Shown here: piece after piece, positions 52,521 to 63,668 of the stretch
Layout: every line of letters begins with the position of its first letter
Numbering within the stretch: position 1 is the stretch's first letter
DNA from: Allobogoriella alba
GTDB taxonomy: Bacteria; Actinomycetota; Actinomycetes; Actinomycetales; Actinomycetaceae
Length of the DNA: 64,000 bases
Direction: 5' to 3'
Assembly: GCF_042665525.1 (NCBI RefSeq)
Contig: NZ_JBHTCQ010000005.1
Span: forward strand, 238,083 to 302,082
Notes under the pieces: generated by a model
Told to the model about the DNA's origin: nothing
The model's input: only the letters and a program-made list of their open reading frames with translations
Database searches by the model: none
Translations under genes and position numbers: made by a program

Positions 52521-53156
52521 TCAGGCGGGCCGGGCGTGCCGGACCATCCAGGCGTGCATGGCGACCGCGGCGGCCGCGCCGGCGTTGATCGACCGGGTGG
52601 AGCCGTACTGGCTGATGTGGAGGATCTCGGCGCAGCCCGCCCGCGCCGCCGCGCTGAGCCCGCCGGACTCCTGCCCGAAGACCATGACCATCTCCCGCGG
52701 CAGCTCGAAACCCTCGATGGGGACGGACCCGGGGACGTTGTCGACGCCGTAGACGGGCAGCGACGCCGTCTCCGCCCATGCGAGCAGGTCGGCGACGTCG
52801 TCGTGGTGCCGCAGGTGCACGTAACGGTCGGTGACCATCGCGCCGCGCCGGTTCCACCGCCGTCGTCCGACGACGTGAACCTCGGCGACGTTGAACGCGT
52901 TGGCGGTACGAACCACCGAGCCGATGTTCATGTCGTGTCCGAAGTTCTCGATCGCCACGTGCAGCGGGTGGCGCCGGGTGTCCAGGTCCGCGACGATCGC
53001 CTCGACGCTCCAGTACCGGTACCGGTCCAGGACGTTGCGCCGGTCGCCGTCGGCGAGCAGGTCCGGGTCGAGGCGCGGGTCCGGCGGCCAGTTCCCCGGT
53101 CCGCCGGGCCACGGCCCGACGCCGACGTCCGCAGCCGGCTCGCTGGGTTCGGTCAC
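52521..53156 (-). CDS. SpoU/TrmH-family RNA ribose 2'-O-methyltransferase
   Basis: This 211-residue SPOUT methylase has motif 1 IENFGHDMNIGSVVRTANAF (about 70-90), motif 2 MVMVFGQESGGLS and motif 3 ILHISQYGSTRSINAGAAAAVAMHAW, which together form the knotted SAM site. It would methylate tRNA or rRNA; the exact nucleotide is unknown. An N-terminal 45-residue Pro/Asp-rich stretch is extra. The GTG start at 53156 is divergent from the HAD gene, 30 bp apart. Confidence 0.9.
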   Translation of the reverse strand: MTEPSEPAADVGVGPWPGGPGNWPPDPRLDPDLLADGDRRNVLDRYRYWSVEAIVADLDTRRHPLHVAIENFGHDMNIGSVVRTANAFNVAEVHVVGRRRWNRRGAMVTDRYVHLRHHDDVADLLAWAETASLPVYGVDNVPGSVPIEGFELPREMVMVFGQESGGLSAAARAGCAEILHISQYGSTRSINAGAAAAVAMHAWMVRHARPA

Positions 53157-53186
53157 CCGGGTAGTCTCGCGCACGAGGAGGTGCCG

Positions 53187-53966
53187 ATGTCCGAGCCGCA
53201 CCAGATCGAGAACTGGCTGACCGACATGGACGGGGTCCTCGTGCACGAGGGTGTCGCGCTCGACGGCGCGGCCGAGTTCATCGGTGCGCTGCGGGAGAAG
53301 GGCCTGCCGTTCCTGGTCCTGACGAACAACTCGATCTTCACTCCCCGCGACCTCTCGGCCCGCCTGTCCGCCTCCGGCATCGAGGTGCCGGAAGAGCGGC
53401 TGTGGACCTCGGCGCTGGCGACCGCGACGTTCGTCTCCCAGCAGATGCCGAACGGCAGCGCGTACGTCATCGGCGAGGCGGGTCTGACGACCGCGCTGCA
53501 CGAGGCCGGGTACATCCTCACCGAGACGAACCCGGACTACGTCATCCTCGGGGAGACCCGGACCTACTCCTTCTCCGCCATCACCACGGCGGTGCGGCTG
53601 ATCAAGCGGGGCGCCCGGTTCATCGCCACCAACCCGGACAGCACCGGCCCCTCCGTGGAGGGGCCGCTGCCCGCGACCGGAGCTGTCGCCGCGATGATCT
53701 CCAAGGCCACCGGTCAGGCGCCGTACTTCATCGGCAAGCCCAACCCGGTGATGATCCGTGCCGCGCTGAACCGGATCGAGGCCCACTCCGAGGCCACGGC
53801 CATGATCGGGGACCGGATGGACACCGACGTGCTCGCCGGCATGGAGGCAGGCCTGCGGACCTACCTGGTGCTGACGGGCTCGACGAGTGCGCAGGAGGTC
53901 GAGACCTACCCCTACCGCCCGACGGAGGTCCGGGCGTCCATCCGGGAGCTCATCGACCTGCTCTGA
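53187..53966 (+). CDS. HAD-superfamily hydrolase, IIA type (NagD-like)
   Basis: This is a 259-residue phosphatase. The nucleophile motif is D13-M-D15-GV, motif II VLTNNS (about 44-49), K179 region GKPNPVM and the acidic motif IGDRMDTDV (about 208-216). A C2 cap lies between. NagD-like enzymes dephosphorylate nucleoside monophosphates or sugar phosphates. GAGGAGGTG precedes the ATG. It is convergent with lemA, 6 bp apart. Confidence 0.9.
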   Translation: MSEPHQIENWLTDMDGVLVHEGVALDGAAEFIGALREKGLPFLVLTNNSIFTPRDLSARLSASGIEVPEERLWTSALATATFVSQQMPNGSAYVIGEAGLTTALHEAGYILTETNPDYVILGETRTYSFSAITTAVRLIKRGARFIATNPDSTGPSVEGPLPATGAVAAMISKATGQAPYFIGKPNPVMIRAALNRIEAHSEATAMIGDRMDTDVLAGMEAGLRTYLVLTGSTSAQEVETYPYRPTEVRASIRELIDLL

Positions 53967-53972
53967 GCCCCG

Positions 53973-54773
53973 TCACTGCTGGGGCGGCTGCTGCCACTGC
54001 TGCGGGGGCGGCCCGGCGGGCGGCTGGCCCTGCGGCGGCATGGGCTGCTGGGGCGGCCGGCCGCCGCCCTGCCCCTCGGTGGTCCGGCCGGCGTCCCGGT
54101 TCGGGTCGTACCCGCCGCGCTGACCACCGAACGACGGCGTGGCCTCCCCCTGGACCTGCTGGTGCTGGGTCGGCGCGTAGGTGCCGACGTTGCCCTGGTT
54201 GTCGGCGAAGCTGACGTTCGGCGCGGTGCGCACGACCGGGTCGTTGACCTCGAAGTACTCGGCCCGCTGGAACCCGAACATCGAGGCGATGATGCTCGGC
54301 GGGAAGGTCTCGGTCTTGGTGTTCAGCTGGCGCACGTTGCCGTTGTAGAAGCGGCGGCCGGCGGCGATCCGGTCCTCCGTGTTGGTGAGCTCTTCCTGCA
54401 GGGCGACGAACCCTTCCTGGGCACGCAGCTGCGGGTAGCCCTCCGCGACCGCGAAGAGGCGGCCCAGGGCCGAGGAGAGCTCGTTCTCCTGCTGTGCCTG
54501 CTGCGCGGGCGTCGAGCCGGGCTGGGCCGCCTGCGCCCGGGCGCGGGTGACCTCCTCGAAGAGCTGACGCTCGTGGGCCGCGTAGCCCTTGACGGTCTCG
54601 AGCAGGTTGGGGATCAGCTCGTAGCGGCGGTGGAGCTCGACGTCGATCTGGCGCCAGGCCTCCTGGACCAGGTTCCGCAGCCGCACGAACCCGTTGTAGG
54701 TCACGATCGCCCAGATGAGGACGATGACGACGACGAGTCCGGCGATGGCCAGCAGGACACCGACGATTTCCAT
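53973..54773 (-). CDS. LemA family membrane protein
   Basis: This is a 266-residue protein: one N-terminal membrane span (about 4-26), then the LemA helical domain with LVQEAWRQIDVELHRRYELIPNLL, AEGYPQLRAQEGF and YNGNVRQLNTKTETFPP, and a Gln/Pro/Gly-rich C-terminus of about 75 residues. The function of LemA is unclear; it is often an outward-facing stress or envelope protein. I chose ATG 54773 because the span begins there, with GGGGGGAG upstream. Confidence 0.9.
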   Translation of the reverse strand: MEIVGVLLAIAGLVVVIVLIWAIVTYNGFVRLRNLVQEAWRQIDVELHRRYELIPNLLETVKGYAAHERQLFEEVTRARAQAAQPGSTPAQQAQQENELSSALGRLFAVAEGYPQLRAQEGFVALQEELTNTEDRIAAGRRFYNGNVRQLNTKTETFPPSIIASMFGFQRAEYFEVNDPVVRTAPNVSFADNQGNVGTYAPTQHQQVQGEATPSFGGQRGGYDPNRDAGRTTEGQGGGRPPQQPMPPQGQPPAGPPPQQWQQPPQQ

Positions 54774-54881
54774 GGCGGTTCTCCCCCCGCTCGAGGATGC
54801 TCGCCGGCGATTCAACCACAGGCCGCGCACGCGACCACGCCACACCGGTGGGGACTTCTCCCCTCGCCGCCGATCAGGACG

Positions 54882-55454
54882 TCACTCGAGGCCGAGGTCC
54901 GCCTTGCCGAGCGCGTAGAGGTACGGCAGCCCCGCGTCGGCGATCCGCTCCCGCACGCCGGTGTCCCGGTCGACGACCACGGCGACCGCGACCACCTCGG
55001 CAGCCTCGGCACGCAGCGCCTCGACCGCGGTGAGCACGCTCCCGCCGGTGGTCGAGGTGTCATCAAGCGCGACGACTCGCCGGCCGGCGACGCCTGGCCC
55101 CTCGACCCGCCGCTGCATGCCGTGGCTCTTGGCCTCCTTGCGGACCACGAAGGCGTCCAGCTCGAGCCCGCGCGAGGCGGCGGCATGCAGGATCGCCGCG
55201 GCCACCGGGTCGGCGCCGAGCGTGAGGCCCCCGACGGCGTCGATCTCCTCCGGCCCGAAGCCGTTCTCCTCCAGCAGGTCGAGCATGACGTGCCCGATGA
55301 GCGGGGAGGCGGCGTGGTGCAGGGTGGCCCGGCGCATGTCCACGTAGTAGTCGGACCTCTGCCCGGAGGAGAGGGTCACCTCGCCCCGCACGACGGCGAT
55401 GTCACGGACCAGCCGGGCAAGCTCCGACCGCGGGGTGTCGTTGGAAGTGCTCAC
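54882..55454 (-). CDS. pyrE: Orotate phosphoribosyltransferase
   Basis: This is a 190-residue PyrE that forms OMP from orotate and PRPP. Seen are FTLSSG-like VTLSSGQRSDYYVDMR, GGLTLGADPVAAAI, VRKEAKSHGMQRRVEG (flexible loop with catalytic Lys) and the PRPP motif VVALDDTSTTGGS. The GTG at 55454 lies 8 nt after TAGGCT, a possible leaderless promoter. Confidence 0.93.
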   Translation of the reverse strand: MSTSNDTPRSELARLVRDIAVVRGEVTLSSGQRSDYYVDMRRATLHHAASPLIGHVMLDLLEENGFGPEEIDAVGGLTLGADPVAAAILHAAASRGLELDAFVVRKEAKSHGMQRRVEGPGVAGRRVVALDDTSTTGGSVLTAVEALRAEAAEVVAVAVVVDRDTGVRERIADAGLPYLYALGKADLGLE

Positions 55455-55462
55455 AGCGCGTG

Positions 55463-55468
55463 AGCCTA
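55463..55468 (-). promoter_or_regulatory. -10 box of a probable leaderless pyrE promoter
   Basis: TAGGCT on the minus strand is followed by 8 nt and the GTG start of pyrE. Confidence 0.4.
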
Positions 55469-55540
55469 TCCGCCCGCACGCTGGCGCCGGGTCGCCCGCC
55501 TCGCGATCCGCGGGTGTGACGACTGGGCGCGCGGCGAGGC

Positions 55541-56314
55541 TCACACGACGGCGCGGCGATACCGGGAGGCGCCCGCGAACCGGCGAACCAGGCTGCGCGG
55601 CGCATGCCGGAGCGCCGTCGCGACGGCCGCGTAGCGCACGCTGGGCGTGCACAGCACCTGTCCCCGCCGGACGGCCTGCAGGCCCGCGGCGGCGACCTTC
55701 TCGACGCCGACCCAGCCGATCGAGGGCCAGACCGAGGCGTCCATCCCGGCGGAGTCGTGGAACTCCGTACGCACCAGCCCGGGACACAGCGCGGTGGCGG
55801 TGACGCCGGTGCCGGCAAGCTCCGACGCGAGGCCCTCGGTGAAGGACCGCACCCAGGCCTTGTGCGCCGCATAGGTGCCCATCGCCGTCCCGGCCGCCAC
55901 CGAGGAGACGTTGAGGATCGCGCCCCGGCCACGGGCGACCATGGCCTCGGCGGCGGCCTTGGACAGCACCATCACGGCATGCACCATCACCTCGAGGGCG
56001 AGCTCCTCGCGGGCGAGGTCACCGTCGACGAACCGCTGCCCCAGGCCGAACCCGGCGTTGTTGACCAGGAGCCCCACGGGCCTGTCCTCGGAACGCAGGC
56101 GCGCCACGACGGCGTCACGCCCGCCCGCGACGCCCAGGTCGGCGGGCAGAACCTCCACCTGCACGCCCGCGGCGGAGCGGATCCGGTGGGCGGTGGACTC
56201 GAGGCGGTCCGCGCCGCGGGCGACGAGCACGAGGTCGTGGTTGGCTGCGGCCAGCTGCCAGGCGAGCTCGAGCCCGATCCCGGCCGTGGCCCCGGTGACG
56301 AGGGCGGTTCCCAT
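55541..56314 (-). CDS. Short-chain dehydrogenase/reductase
   Basis: This is a 257-residue classical SDR: TGATAGIG cofactor loop (7-14), NNAG (about 85-88), the catalytic serine in NVSSVAAG and Y-x3-K in TYAAHKA. The C-terminal 30 residues are basic and hydrophobic, as in DltE/YqjQ-type SDRs that work near membranes. The substrate is unknown. A TACCCT hexamer lies 7 nt before the ATG. It is divergent from xthA. Confidence 0.9.
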   Translation of the reverse strand: MGTALVTGATAGIGLELAWQLAAANHDLVLVARGADRLESTAHRIRSAAGVQVEVLPADLGVAGGRDAVVARLRSEDRPVGLLVNNAGFGLGQRFVDGDLAREELALEVMVHAVMVLSKAAAEAMVARGRGAILNVSSVAAGTAMGTYAAHKAWVRSFTEGLASELAGTGVTATALCPGLVRTEFHDSAGMDASVWPSIGWVGVEKVAAAGLQAVRRGQVLCTPSVRYAAVATALRHAPRSLVRRFAGASRYRRAVV

Positions 56315-56321
56315 GTCCACG

Positions 56322-56327
56322 AGGGTA
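56322..56327 (-). promoter_or_regulatory. -10 box of a probable leaderless SDR promoter
   Basis: TACCCT on the minus strand is followed by 7 nt and ATG 56314. Confidence 0.45.
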
Positions 56328-56363
56328 GGCAGAAGAGTCGTCACCGCGGTCCCGGCGCCCGGG

Positions 56364-56369
56364 TAGCGT
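56364..56369 (+). promoter_or_regulatory. -10 box of a probable leaderless xthA promoter
   Basis: TAGCGT is followed by 8 nt and ATG 56378; no ribosome site fits between. Confidence 0.4.
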
Positions 56370-56377
56370 GTCCGGCC

Positions 56378-57160
56378 ATGAGGTTGGCGACGTGGAACGT
56401 GAACTCGATCCGGACCCGCGCCGACCGGGTGGTCGCCTTCCTCGAGCGGGCCGACGTCGACGTGCTGGCGATGCAGGAGACCAAGTGCTCGGACGAGAAG
56501 TTCCCGCACCTGGCGTTCCAGCTCGCGGGCTACGACGTCGTCACGCACGGGCGCGACCAGTGGAACGGCGTCGCGGTCGCGTCCCGCGTGGGGCTGGAGG
56601 ACGTCGAGACCTCGTTCGCGGGGATGCCCGGCTGGGGCGACCCGCCCGTGCAGGAGGCCCGCGCGCTCGGGGTGACGTGCGCGGGCGTGCGGGTGTGGAG
56701 CCTGTACGTGCCCAACGGCCGGGTCCTGGCGGACCCGCACTACGCGTACAAGCTCGACTGGCTCGCGGCGCTGCGCGGTGCCGCGGCGGACTGGCTGCGC
56801 GCCGACCCCACGGCGCAGATCGCGCTCACCGGCGACTGGAACATCGCCCCCCGCGACGAGGACGTCTGGGACATGTCGCTGTTCGACGGCGCCACGCACG
56901 TCTCACCACCGGAGCGCGAGGCGTTCCGCGCGTTCGAGGACATCGGCTTCACCGAGGTCACCCGCGACCGGGTCACGCAGTACACGTACTGGGACTACCA
57001 GCGGCTCCGGTTCCCCCGGAACGAGGGCATGCGCATCGACTTCGTGCAGGCCTCGCCGGCGCTCGCGGCCCGGGTCACGGCAGCGTCGATCGAGCGGGTG
57101 GAACGCAAGGGCAAGGCACCCTCGGACCACGTGCCGGTGGTCATCGAGGTGGACGGATGA
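56378..57160 (+). CDS. xthA: Exodeoxyribonuclease III
   Basis: This is a 260-residue AP endonuclease of the ExoIII family. MRLATWNVNSIRTR at the start, the metal ligand in AMQETK (about 32-37), VWSLYVPNGR, LTGDWNIAP (catalytic Asp-Asn) and the C-terminal SDHVPVV (catalytic His) are all present. It repairs abasic sites. The ATG of the next gene overlaps its stop (ATGA). Confidence 0.94.
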   Translation: MRLATWNVNSIRTRADRVVAFLERADVDVLAMQETKCSDEKFPHLAFQLAGYDVVTHGRDQWNGVAVASRVGLEDVETSFAGMPGWGDPPVQEARALGVTCAGVRVWSLYVPNGRVLADPHYAYKLDWLAALRGAAADWLRADPTAQIALTGDWNIAPRDEDVWDMSLFDGATHVSPPEREAFRAFEDIGFTEVTRDRVTQYTYWDYQRLRFPRNEGMRIDFVQASPALAARVTAASIERVERKGKAPSDHVPVVIEVDG

Positions 57161-57792
57161 GCGACGACCCGTGGGCCCCGCCCGGCAACGTCGAACCAGG
57201 CGCTGACCGGCCTGCGACCGGAACGGCCGGACAGCCCGCGACGCGGCCTACGGAGCCGCCGCTCGACCTGGTCGCCGTGGCCGCGCTCGGTGCCGGTCTG
57301 CTGCCCACCGGGCCGGTCGCCGTCGGCCTCGGCGTCGCCGGGGTGGTGCGCACGCGCTCCCGGCGACGGCGGGGACGACCGTTCGCCGTCGTCGGCCTCC
57401 TGCTCGGCGTGGCCTGGTGCGCCGTGGCCGCCATCGTCCTCCCGCTCGTGCTCGCCCCGCCGGTCGTCACGGGCGACGCACCGGAGGTGATCGAGGTCCC
57501 GGCGGAGAACCTGCGCCGCGGCAACTGCGTCCGGTCCGTCCCGGCCGACGACATCGTCGAGGTGACGCTCGTGCCGTGCGCTCAGCCCCACCGTGCGCAG
57601 GTGATCCAGGTCGGCGTCGTGCCGGAGGGCGCGGCCGACCCACGGGCCGCGGCGGCACGATTCTGCCGGCAGCAGCTCGCGGGCCTCGATGCGCCAGGGG
57701 CGGACCCGCTCACGCTCATCACGGCGGACGGGCAGCGGGTCGCGTGCCTCGCCGAGTGGGACACCGCGGTGCGGTCCGACCTGGTCGGATGA
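57157..57792 (+). CDS. DUF4190/septum-formation-like membrane protein, copy 1
   Basis: This is a 211-residue protein: a Pro-rich cytoplasmic N-terminus, two spans (about 38-60 and 73-98, DUF4190-like with LPTGPVAVGLGVAG), then an external domain of about 110 residues with the septum-formation-type pattern GNCVRSVPADDIVEVTLVPCAQPHRAQVI, four cysteines in all likely paired. It overlaps xthA by 4 bp and has a GAGGTGG ribosome site. It is the first of three adjoining paralogues. The function is unknown; the Septum_form name comes from a Corynebacterium-type protein family. Confidence 0.78.
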   Translation: MSDDPWAPPGNVEPGADRPATGTAGQPATRPTEPPLDLVAVAALGAGLLPTGPVAVGLGVAGVVRTRSRRRRGRPFAVVGLLLGVAWCAVAAIVLPLVLAPPVVTGDAPEVIEVPAENLRRGNCVRSVPADDIVEVTLVPCAQPHRAQVIQVGVVPEGAADPRAAAARFCRQQLAGLDAPGADPLTLITADGQRVACLAEWDTAVRSDLVG

Positions 57793-57820
57793 GCCGCCGG
57801 ACGCTCCCGCGCCTCCCCGG

Positions 57821-57826
57821 TAGGGT
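57821..57826 (+). promoter_or_regulatory. -10 box of a leaderless promoter, paralogue copy 2
   Basis: TAGGGT is followed by TCGGCC and ATG 57833. Confidence 0.5.
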
Positions 57827-57832
57827 TCGGCC

Positions 57833-58723
57833 ATGACGTCATCGTGGGGGCAAGGGCCGCCGGCGCAGCAGCCGCAGGGCTACGGTGCGCCACAGGGACC
57901 ACCGACCGGCGGCGGGTACCAGGGGCCGGCCGGCCCCTACGGTCAGCAGCAGAGTCCCATGGCAGTGGACCCGAGCGCGTACGGCGTCTCCTTCTCCTCG
58001 GGACAGCCCTACAACTCCGTCCCGCAGCACCGAGCCACGACGAACGCCGGGCAGTCGATGGGCATCGCCTCGATCTTCGTCGGTGTCCCGCTCGGCCCGC
58101 TCGGGATGGTCCTGGGCTTCATCTCCCAGCAGAAGGCCAAGCGCGGGCACGGGCCCCAGGGCTTCGGGATCGCCGGGATGATCGTCGGTGGCCTGTCCAC
58201 CGCGGCCGTGACGCTGTTCGTGCTGTCCCTGCTCTCATCCTCACTGTCCGCGTACGCCCCACCGACGGACCCGGGCGGCGGCCAGCCCGCCCCGCAGCCG
58301 ACGGCGGACGGTTCCGACGGTTCGACCGCGCCGGCGTCACCGGGCAGCGGCGAGGAGATCCCGGTGGGCAACATGCAGGTCCTCACCTGCGCGCACCGGC
58401 TCGAGTCGGGGGTCCCGGTGGTGACCATCGTCGACTGCGGCGAGTGGCACCAGGTGGAGGCATTCCTCGAGGTGCCCCTCGGGCAGGGCGAGTTCCCGGG
58501 CGACGACGCCGTCGACACTGCCGCCATCGAGCAGTGCGTGGCGGCGGGGAACTCGGTCACGTTTCCGCCCGGCGTCGACCCGAGCGTCATCGCGATCGAC
58601 GCCCTCACCCCTGGGCGGGAGGCATGGAACAACGGTGTGACGTCAGCACTCTGCCTGGCGATCCACCCGGACGGCCCGAACATGTCGGGAACGTTCGGGA
58701 GCGAGTCGTTCCAGATCCGATGA
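57833..58723 (+). CDS. DUF4190/septum-formation-like membrane protein, copy 2
   Basis: This is a 296-residue protein: a Gln/Gly/Pro-rich N-terminus (QGPPAQQPQGYG...), two spans with LGPLGMVLGFISQQKAKRG between (about 75-130), a Pro/Ser/Thr linker, and one external domain with CAHRLESGVPVVTIVDCGEWHQVEAF, QCVAAG, ALCLA and the terminal NMSGTFGSESFQIR. It has paired cysteines. The external domain shares the DCGEWHQ and SGxxGxxSF patterns with copy 3. Confidence 0.8.
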   Translation: MTSSWGQGPPAQQPQGYGAPQGPPTGGGYQGPAGPYGQQQSPMAVDPSAYGVSFSSGQPYNSVPQHRATTNAGQSMGIASIFVGVPLGPLGMVLGFISQQKAKRGHGPQGFGIAGMIVGGLSTAAVTLFVLSLLSSSLSAYAPPTDPGGGQPAPQPTADGSDGSTAPASPGSGEEIPVGNMQVLTCAHRLESGVPVVTIVDCGEWHQVEAFLEVPLGQGEFPGDDAVDTAAIEQCVAAGNSVTFPPGVDPSVIAIDALTPGREAWNNGVTSALCLAIHPDGPNMSGTFGSESFQIR

Positions 58724-58746
58724 TGGACGCTCCCACCCGATCCGGG

Positions 58747-58752
58747 TACGTT
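58747..58752 (+). promoter_or_regulatory. -10 box of a leaderless promoter, paralogue copy 3
   Basis: TACGTT is followed by 7 nt and ATG 58760. The layout repeats that of copy 2. Confidence 0.5.
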
Positions 58753-58759
58753 GCGGGCC

Positions 58760-59881
58760 ATGACGTCTCCGAGGGGGCACGGGCCGTCACCTGAGCCGAA
58801 CGCGCCGTCGCCGTGGTACGGACCGATCCGTAGCCGGGCGGGCCGCGCGCTCGGGATCGCGGCGATCGTGGTCGGCATTCCCGTAGGACCGGTCGGATAC
58901 GGCCTCGGCGCCGCTTCCTACCTGCAGGCCAAGCGCGGGTACGGCTCCACGACCCCGGGCATCGCCGGCATGGTGATCGGACTCGTCTCGACACTCGCGC
59001 TGGCCGCCGTCCTGATGGTCGTGCTCCTCCCCCCGTCCGTCCCCGCGCCACAGGCGACCACGCCCGCCGAGACGCCGCCACCGTCCACCGCACCCGAATC
59101 CACGCAGGAGCCCGACGAGAACCTCGTGTGGGACGAGATGGCGGTCGGCGACTGCGTGCTCGAGTACGGAGACAGCGTCGAGGAAGCGACCTACATCGAC
59201 TGCGGTGAATGGCACCAGGCAGAGGCCTACGCGGAGATTCCGCTCGGTGGCGGCGCCTACCCCGGGCAGGACGAGATCGAGGCGCAGACGCGGCAGCAGT
59301 GCGAAGCACGGGCGGCAGAGCTTCCGATCCCGGCCGGCGTGGACCTGACAGGTGTCATCAACAGCACGCTCTACCCGCGCGCCGGCAGCTGGGAGAACGG
59401 GGATCGCTCGGCCCTGTGCATCGTCTACCACGAGTCCGGGCCTGAGCTGTCCGGGAGCATCGGGACCGACAGCTTCACCGTGCGCGGCTCCGTGCCACCA
59501 GAGGAGATCCTCACGCTGGAGACGATGTCCGTCGGCGACTGCTTCTCTGCCACCCCGACCGACGCGGAGAGGCATGTCGACCTGCGGATCGACTGCGACG
59601 AGTGGCACGAGCTGGAGCTGTTCACCGAGGTCTCCCTCGGCGGTGGCGCGTATCCCGGCCACGATGCGCTGCAGGAGGAGGCCACGAACCGGTGCAGTGA
59701 CGCGTCGGCCGACATCACGACCCCCGCAGGTATCGACACCTCGAGGTTCGCGGTCGAGTCCTACCTACCTAACGAGCACCAGTGGCAGGACGGCATGCAC
59801 TTCGCCCTGTGCGGCGCCAGGGACCAGACCGGTCCGAACATGTCCGGGCGCATCGGACCGGACAACTTCACAGTCCGGTGA
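58760..59881 (+). CDS. DUF4190/septum-formation-like membrane protein, copy 3, two external domains
   Basis: This is a 373-residue protein: short N-terminus, two spans (IAAIVVGIPVGPVGYGLGAA and the next, about 30-95), a Pro/Thr linker, then two copies of the external domain. The first runs from GDCVLEYGDSVEEATYIDCGEWHQAEAY to ELSGSIGTDSFTVR, the second from GDCFSATPTDAERHVDLRIDCDEWHELELF to NMSGRIGPDNFTVR. Both halves carry GGGAYPG(Q/H)D and a Cys in A/GLC. The internal duplication is evident by eye. It is convergent with the serine hydrolase gene. Confidence 0.8.
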   Translation: MTSPRGHGPSPEPNAPSPWYGPIRSRAGRALGIAAIVVGIPVGPVGYGLGAASYLQAKRGYGSTTPGIAGMVIGLVSTLALAAVLMVVLLPPSVPAPQATTPAETPPPSTAPESTQEPDENLVWDEMAVGDCVLEYGDSVEEATYIDCGEWHQAEAYAEIPLGGGAYPGQDEIEAQTRQQCEARAAELPIPAGVDLTGVINSTLYPRAGSWENGDRSALCIVYHESGPELSGSIGTDSFTVRGSVPPEEILTLETMSVGDCFSATPTDAERHVDLRIDCDEWHELELFTEVSLGGGAYPGHDALQEEATNRCSDASADITTPAGIDTSRFAVESYLPNEHQWQDGMHFALCGARDQTGPNMSGRIGPDNFTVR

Positions 59882-59900
59882 GGCACACGGCGCCGAGGCG

Positions 59901-60722
59901 TCACGCCCGACCGTGAGCGGCGAGGATCGCGTCGTTCAGCACCGGCCACGTCTGCACGGCCCAGTCACCGAACGCGCCGTCACCCAGGAACGCCGCCGCC
60001 AGTCCGGCGTCCGGGTCCACCCACAGAAAGCTGCCCGACTGCCCGAAGTGCCCGAAGGTCCGCGGCGAGCCGTGCGTGCCGGTCCAGTGCGGGGACTTGT
60101 GGTCCCGGATCTCGAATCCGAGCCCCCAGTCGTTGTGCTCCTGGCGCCCGAAGCCGGGCAGCACCCCGGACAGGCCCGGGTAGACCACCGAGGTCGCCTC
60201 GGCGAACAGCGCCTCGTCGAGGAGGGTCGGGGCGAGCAGCTCCCGTCCCAGGAGCGCGAGGTCGTCGGCTGAGCCGCTGGCGCCGTGCGCGGGCGAGCCC
60301 TCGAGGATCACGCTGGACATGCCCAGCGGGGTCAGGACGGTCTCCTCGGCCCAGTCCGCGAAGTCCACGCCGGTGGCCTCGGCCACGTGCTCCGCGAGCA
60401 CCTCGATGCCGAGGTTGGAGTAGACACGTCGCTTCCCGGGCGCCGAGAGCGCGGCACCGGAGTCGAACGGCAGCCCGGACGCGTGGGCGAGGAGGTGCCG
60501 CACCGTCGACCCCTCGGGTCCGGCCGGCTCGTCGAGCCGCACCATCCCGCGCCGCACCGCCACCAGGGCGGCGAGCGCCGAGGCCAGCTTCGTCACGGAC
60601 GCCCAGCGGAACGACCGGCTGGTCTCGCCGTACCGCTCGAGGGTCCCGTCCGAGTCGGTCACGACGACGCCCACCGCGTGGTCGAGGTCCGCCAGTGCGC
60701 TGAAGGTCGTCGAGTCGCTCAT
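59901..60722 (-). CDS. Serine hydrolase, class C beta-lactamase-like
   Basis: This 273-residue protein has the S-x-x-K catalytic motif in WASVTKLAS (about 41-49), the YSN motif in RRVYSNLGIEV (about 98-108) and a terminal HFGQSG triad. No signal peptide is visible, so it is probably cytoplasmic, like the esterase/peptidase members. It is shorter than true AmpC. The substrate is unknown; drug resistance should not be inferred. Confidence 0.88.
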   Translation of the reverse strand: MSDSTTFSALADLDHAVGVVVTDSDGTLERYGETSRSFRWASVTKLASALAALVAVRRGMVRLDEPAGPEGSTVRHLLAHASGLPFDSGAALSAPGKRRVYSNLGIEVLAEHVAEATGVDFADWAEETVLTPLGMSSVILEGSPAHGASGSADDLALLGRELLAPTLLDEALFAEATSVVYPGLSGVLPGFGRQEHNDWGLGFEIRDHKSPHWTGTHGSPRTFGHFGQSGSFLWVDPDAGLAAAFLGDGAFGDWAVQTWPVLNDAILAAHGRA

Positions 60723-60788
60723 ACCTCCAAGCCTGCCAGCCGATCCCGGTGCGGCCCGACGCCCGGTCCCGCGACGGTGACAGGTTGA

Positions 60789-63431
<2,643 letters not shown>

Positions 63432-63454
63432 CAGGCCTCCTGGTGCTGCAACGG

Positions 63455-63460
63455 AACGTA
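63455..63460 (-). promoter_or_regulatory. Putative -10 box for clpB
   Basis: TACGTT on the minus strand lies 24 nt before the clpB ATG. The HAIR element begins 23 bp upstream, beside the expected -35. Confidence 0.4.
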
Positions 63461-63483
63461 CTGAAAGCGGAACTCCGGCAAAG

Positions 63484-63504
63484 TTGAGTCTATTCCGCTC
63501 AAGG
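63484..63504. promoter_or_regulatory. HAIR element (HspR binding site)
   Basis: GTTGAGT-N7-GCTCAAG matches the HspR-associated inverted repeat CTTGAGT-N7-ACTCAAG with one mismatch per half-site and exact spacing. HspR represses clpB and dnaK operons in actinomycetes. hspR itself is not in the window. Confidence 0.8.
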
Positions 63505-63583
63505 TTGGCTCCGGGTCAGCAGACCCGGTGGCAGGCAGGTGAACGGACGGTGGCGTGCCTGTCGGTCCCGGACGAGCTGTGCC

Positions 63584-63589
63584 TATAGT
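63584..63589 (+). promoter_or_regulatory. Putative -10 box for the antitoxin-family gene
   Basis: TATAGT, unusually close to consensus for this genome, lies 80 bp before the ATG at 63669. No good -35 is visible. Confidence 0.45.
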
Positions 63590-63592
63590 CGA

Positions 63593-63609
63593 CCCGTGCC
63601 AGGCACGGG
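63593..63609. promoter_or_regulatory. 17-bp palindrome just after the -10 box
   Basis: CCCGTGCC A GGCACGGG is a perfect inverted repeat lying at the expected transcription start. It could be an operator or a 5' hairpin. Confidence 0.5.
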
Positions 63610-63668
63610 CGCCCTCTGGCTCCCTGCCCCGGTACGCAACCATCACAAGCAGGGGGAAAGGAACCGAC

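Noticed and set aside
59901..60722. Beta-lactam resistance gene
   Set aside because: It has the serine hydrolase motifs but no signal peptide and is shorter than AmpC. Esterase or peptidase roles are more likely.
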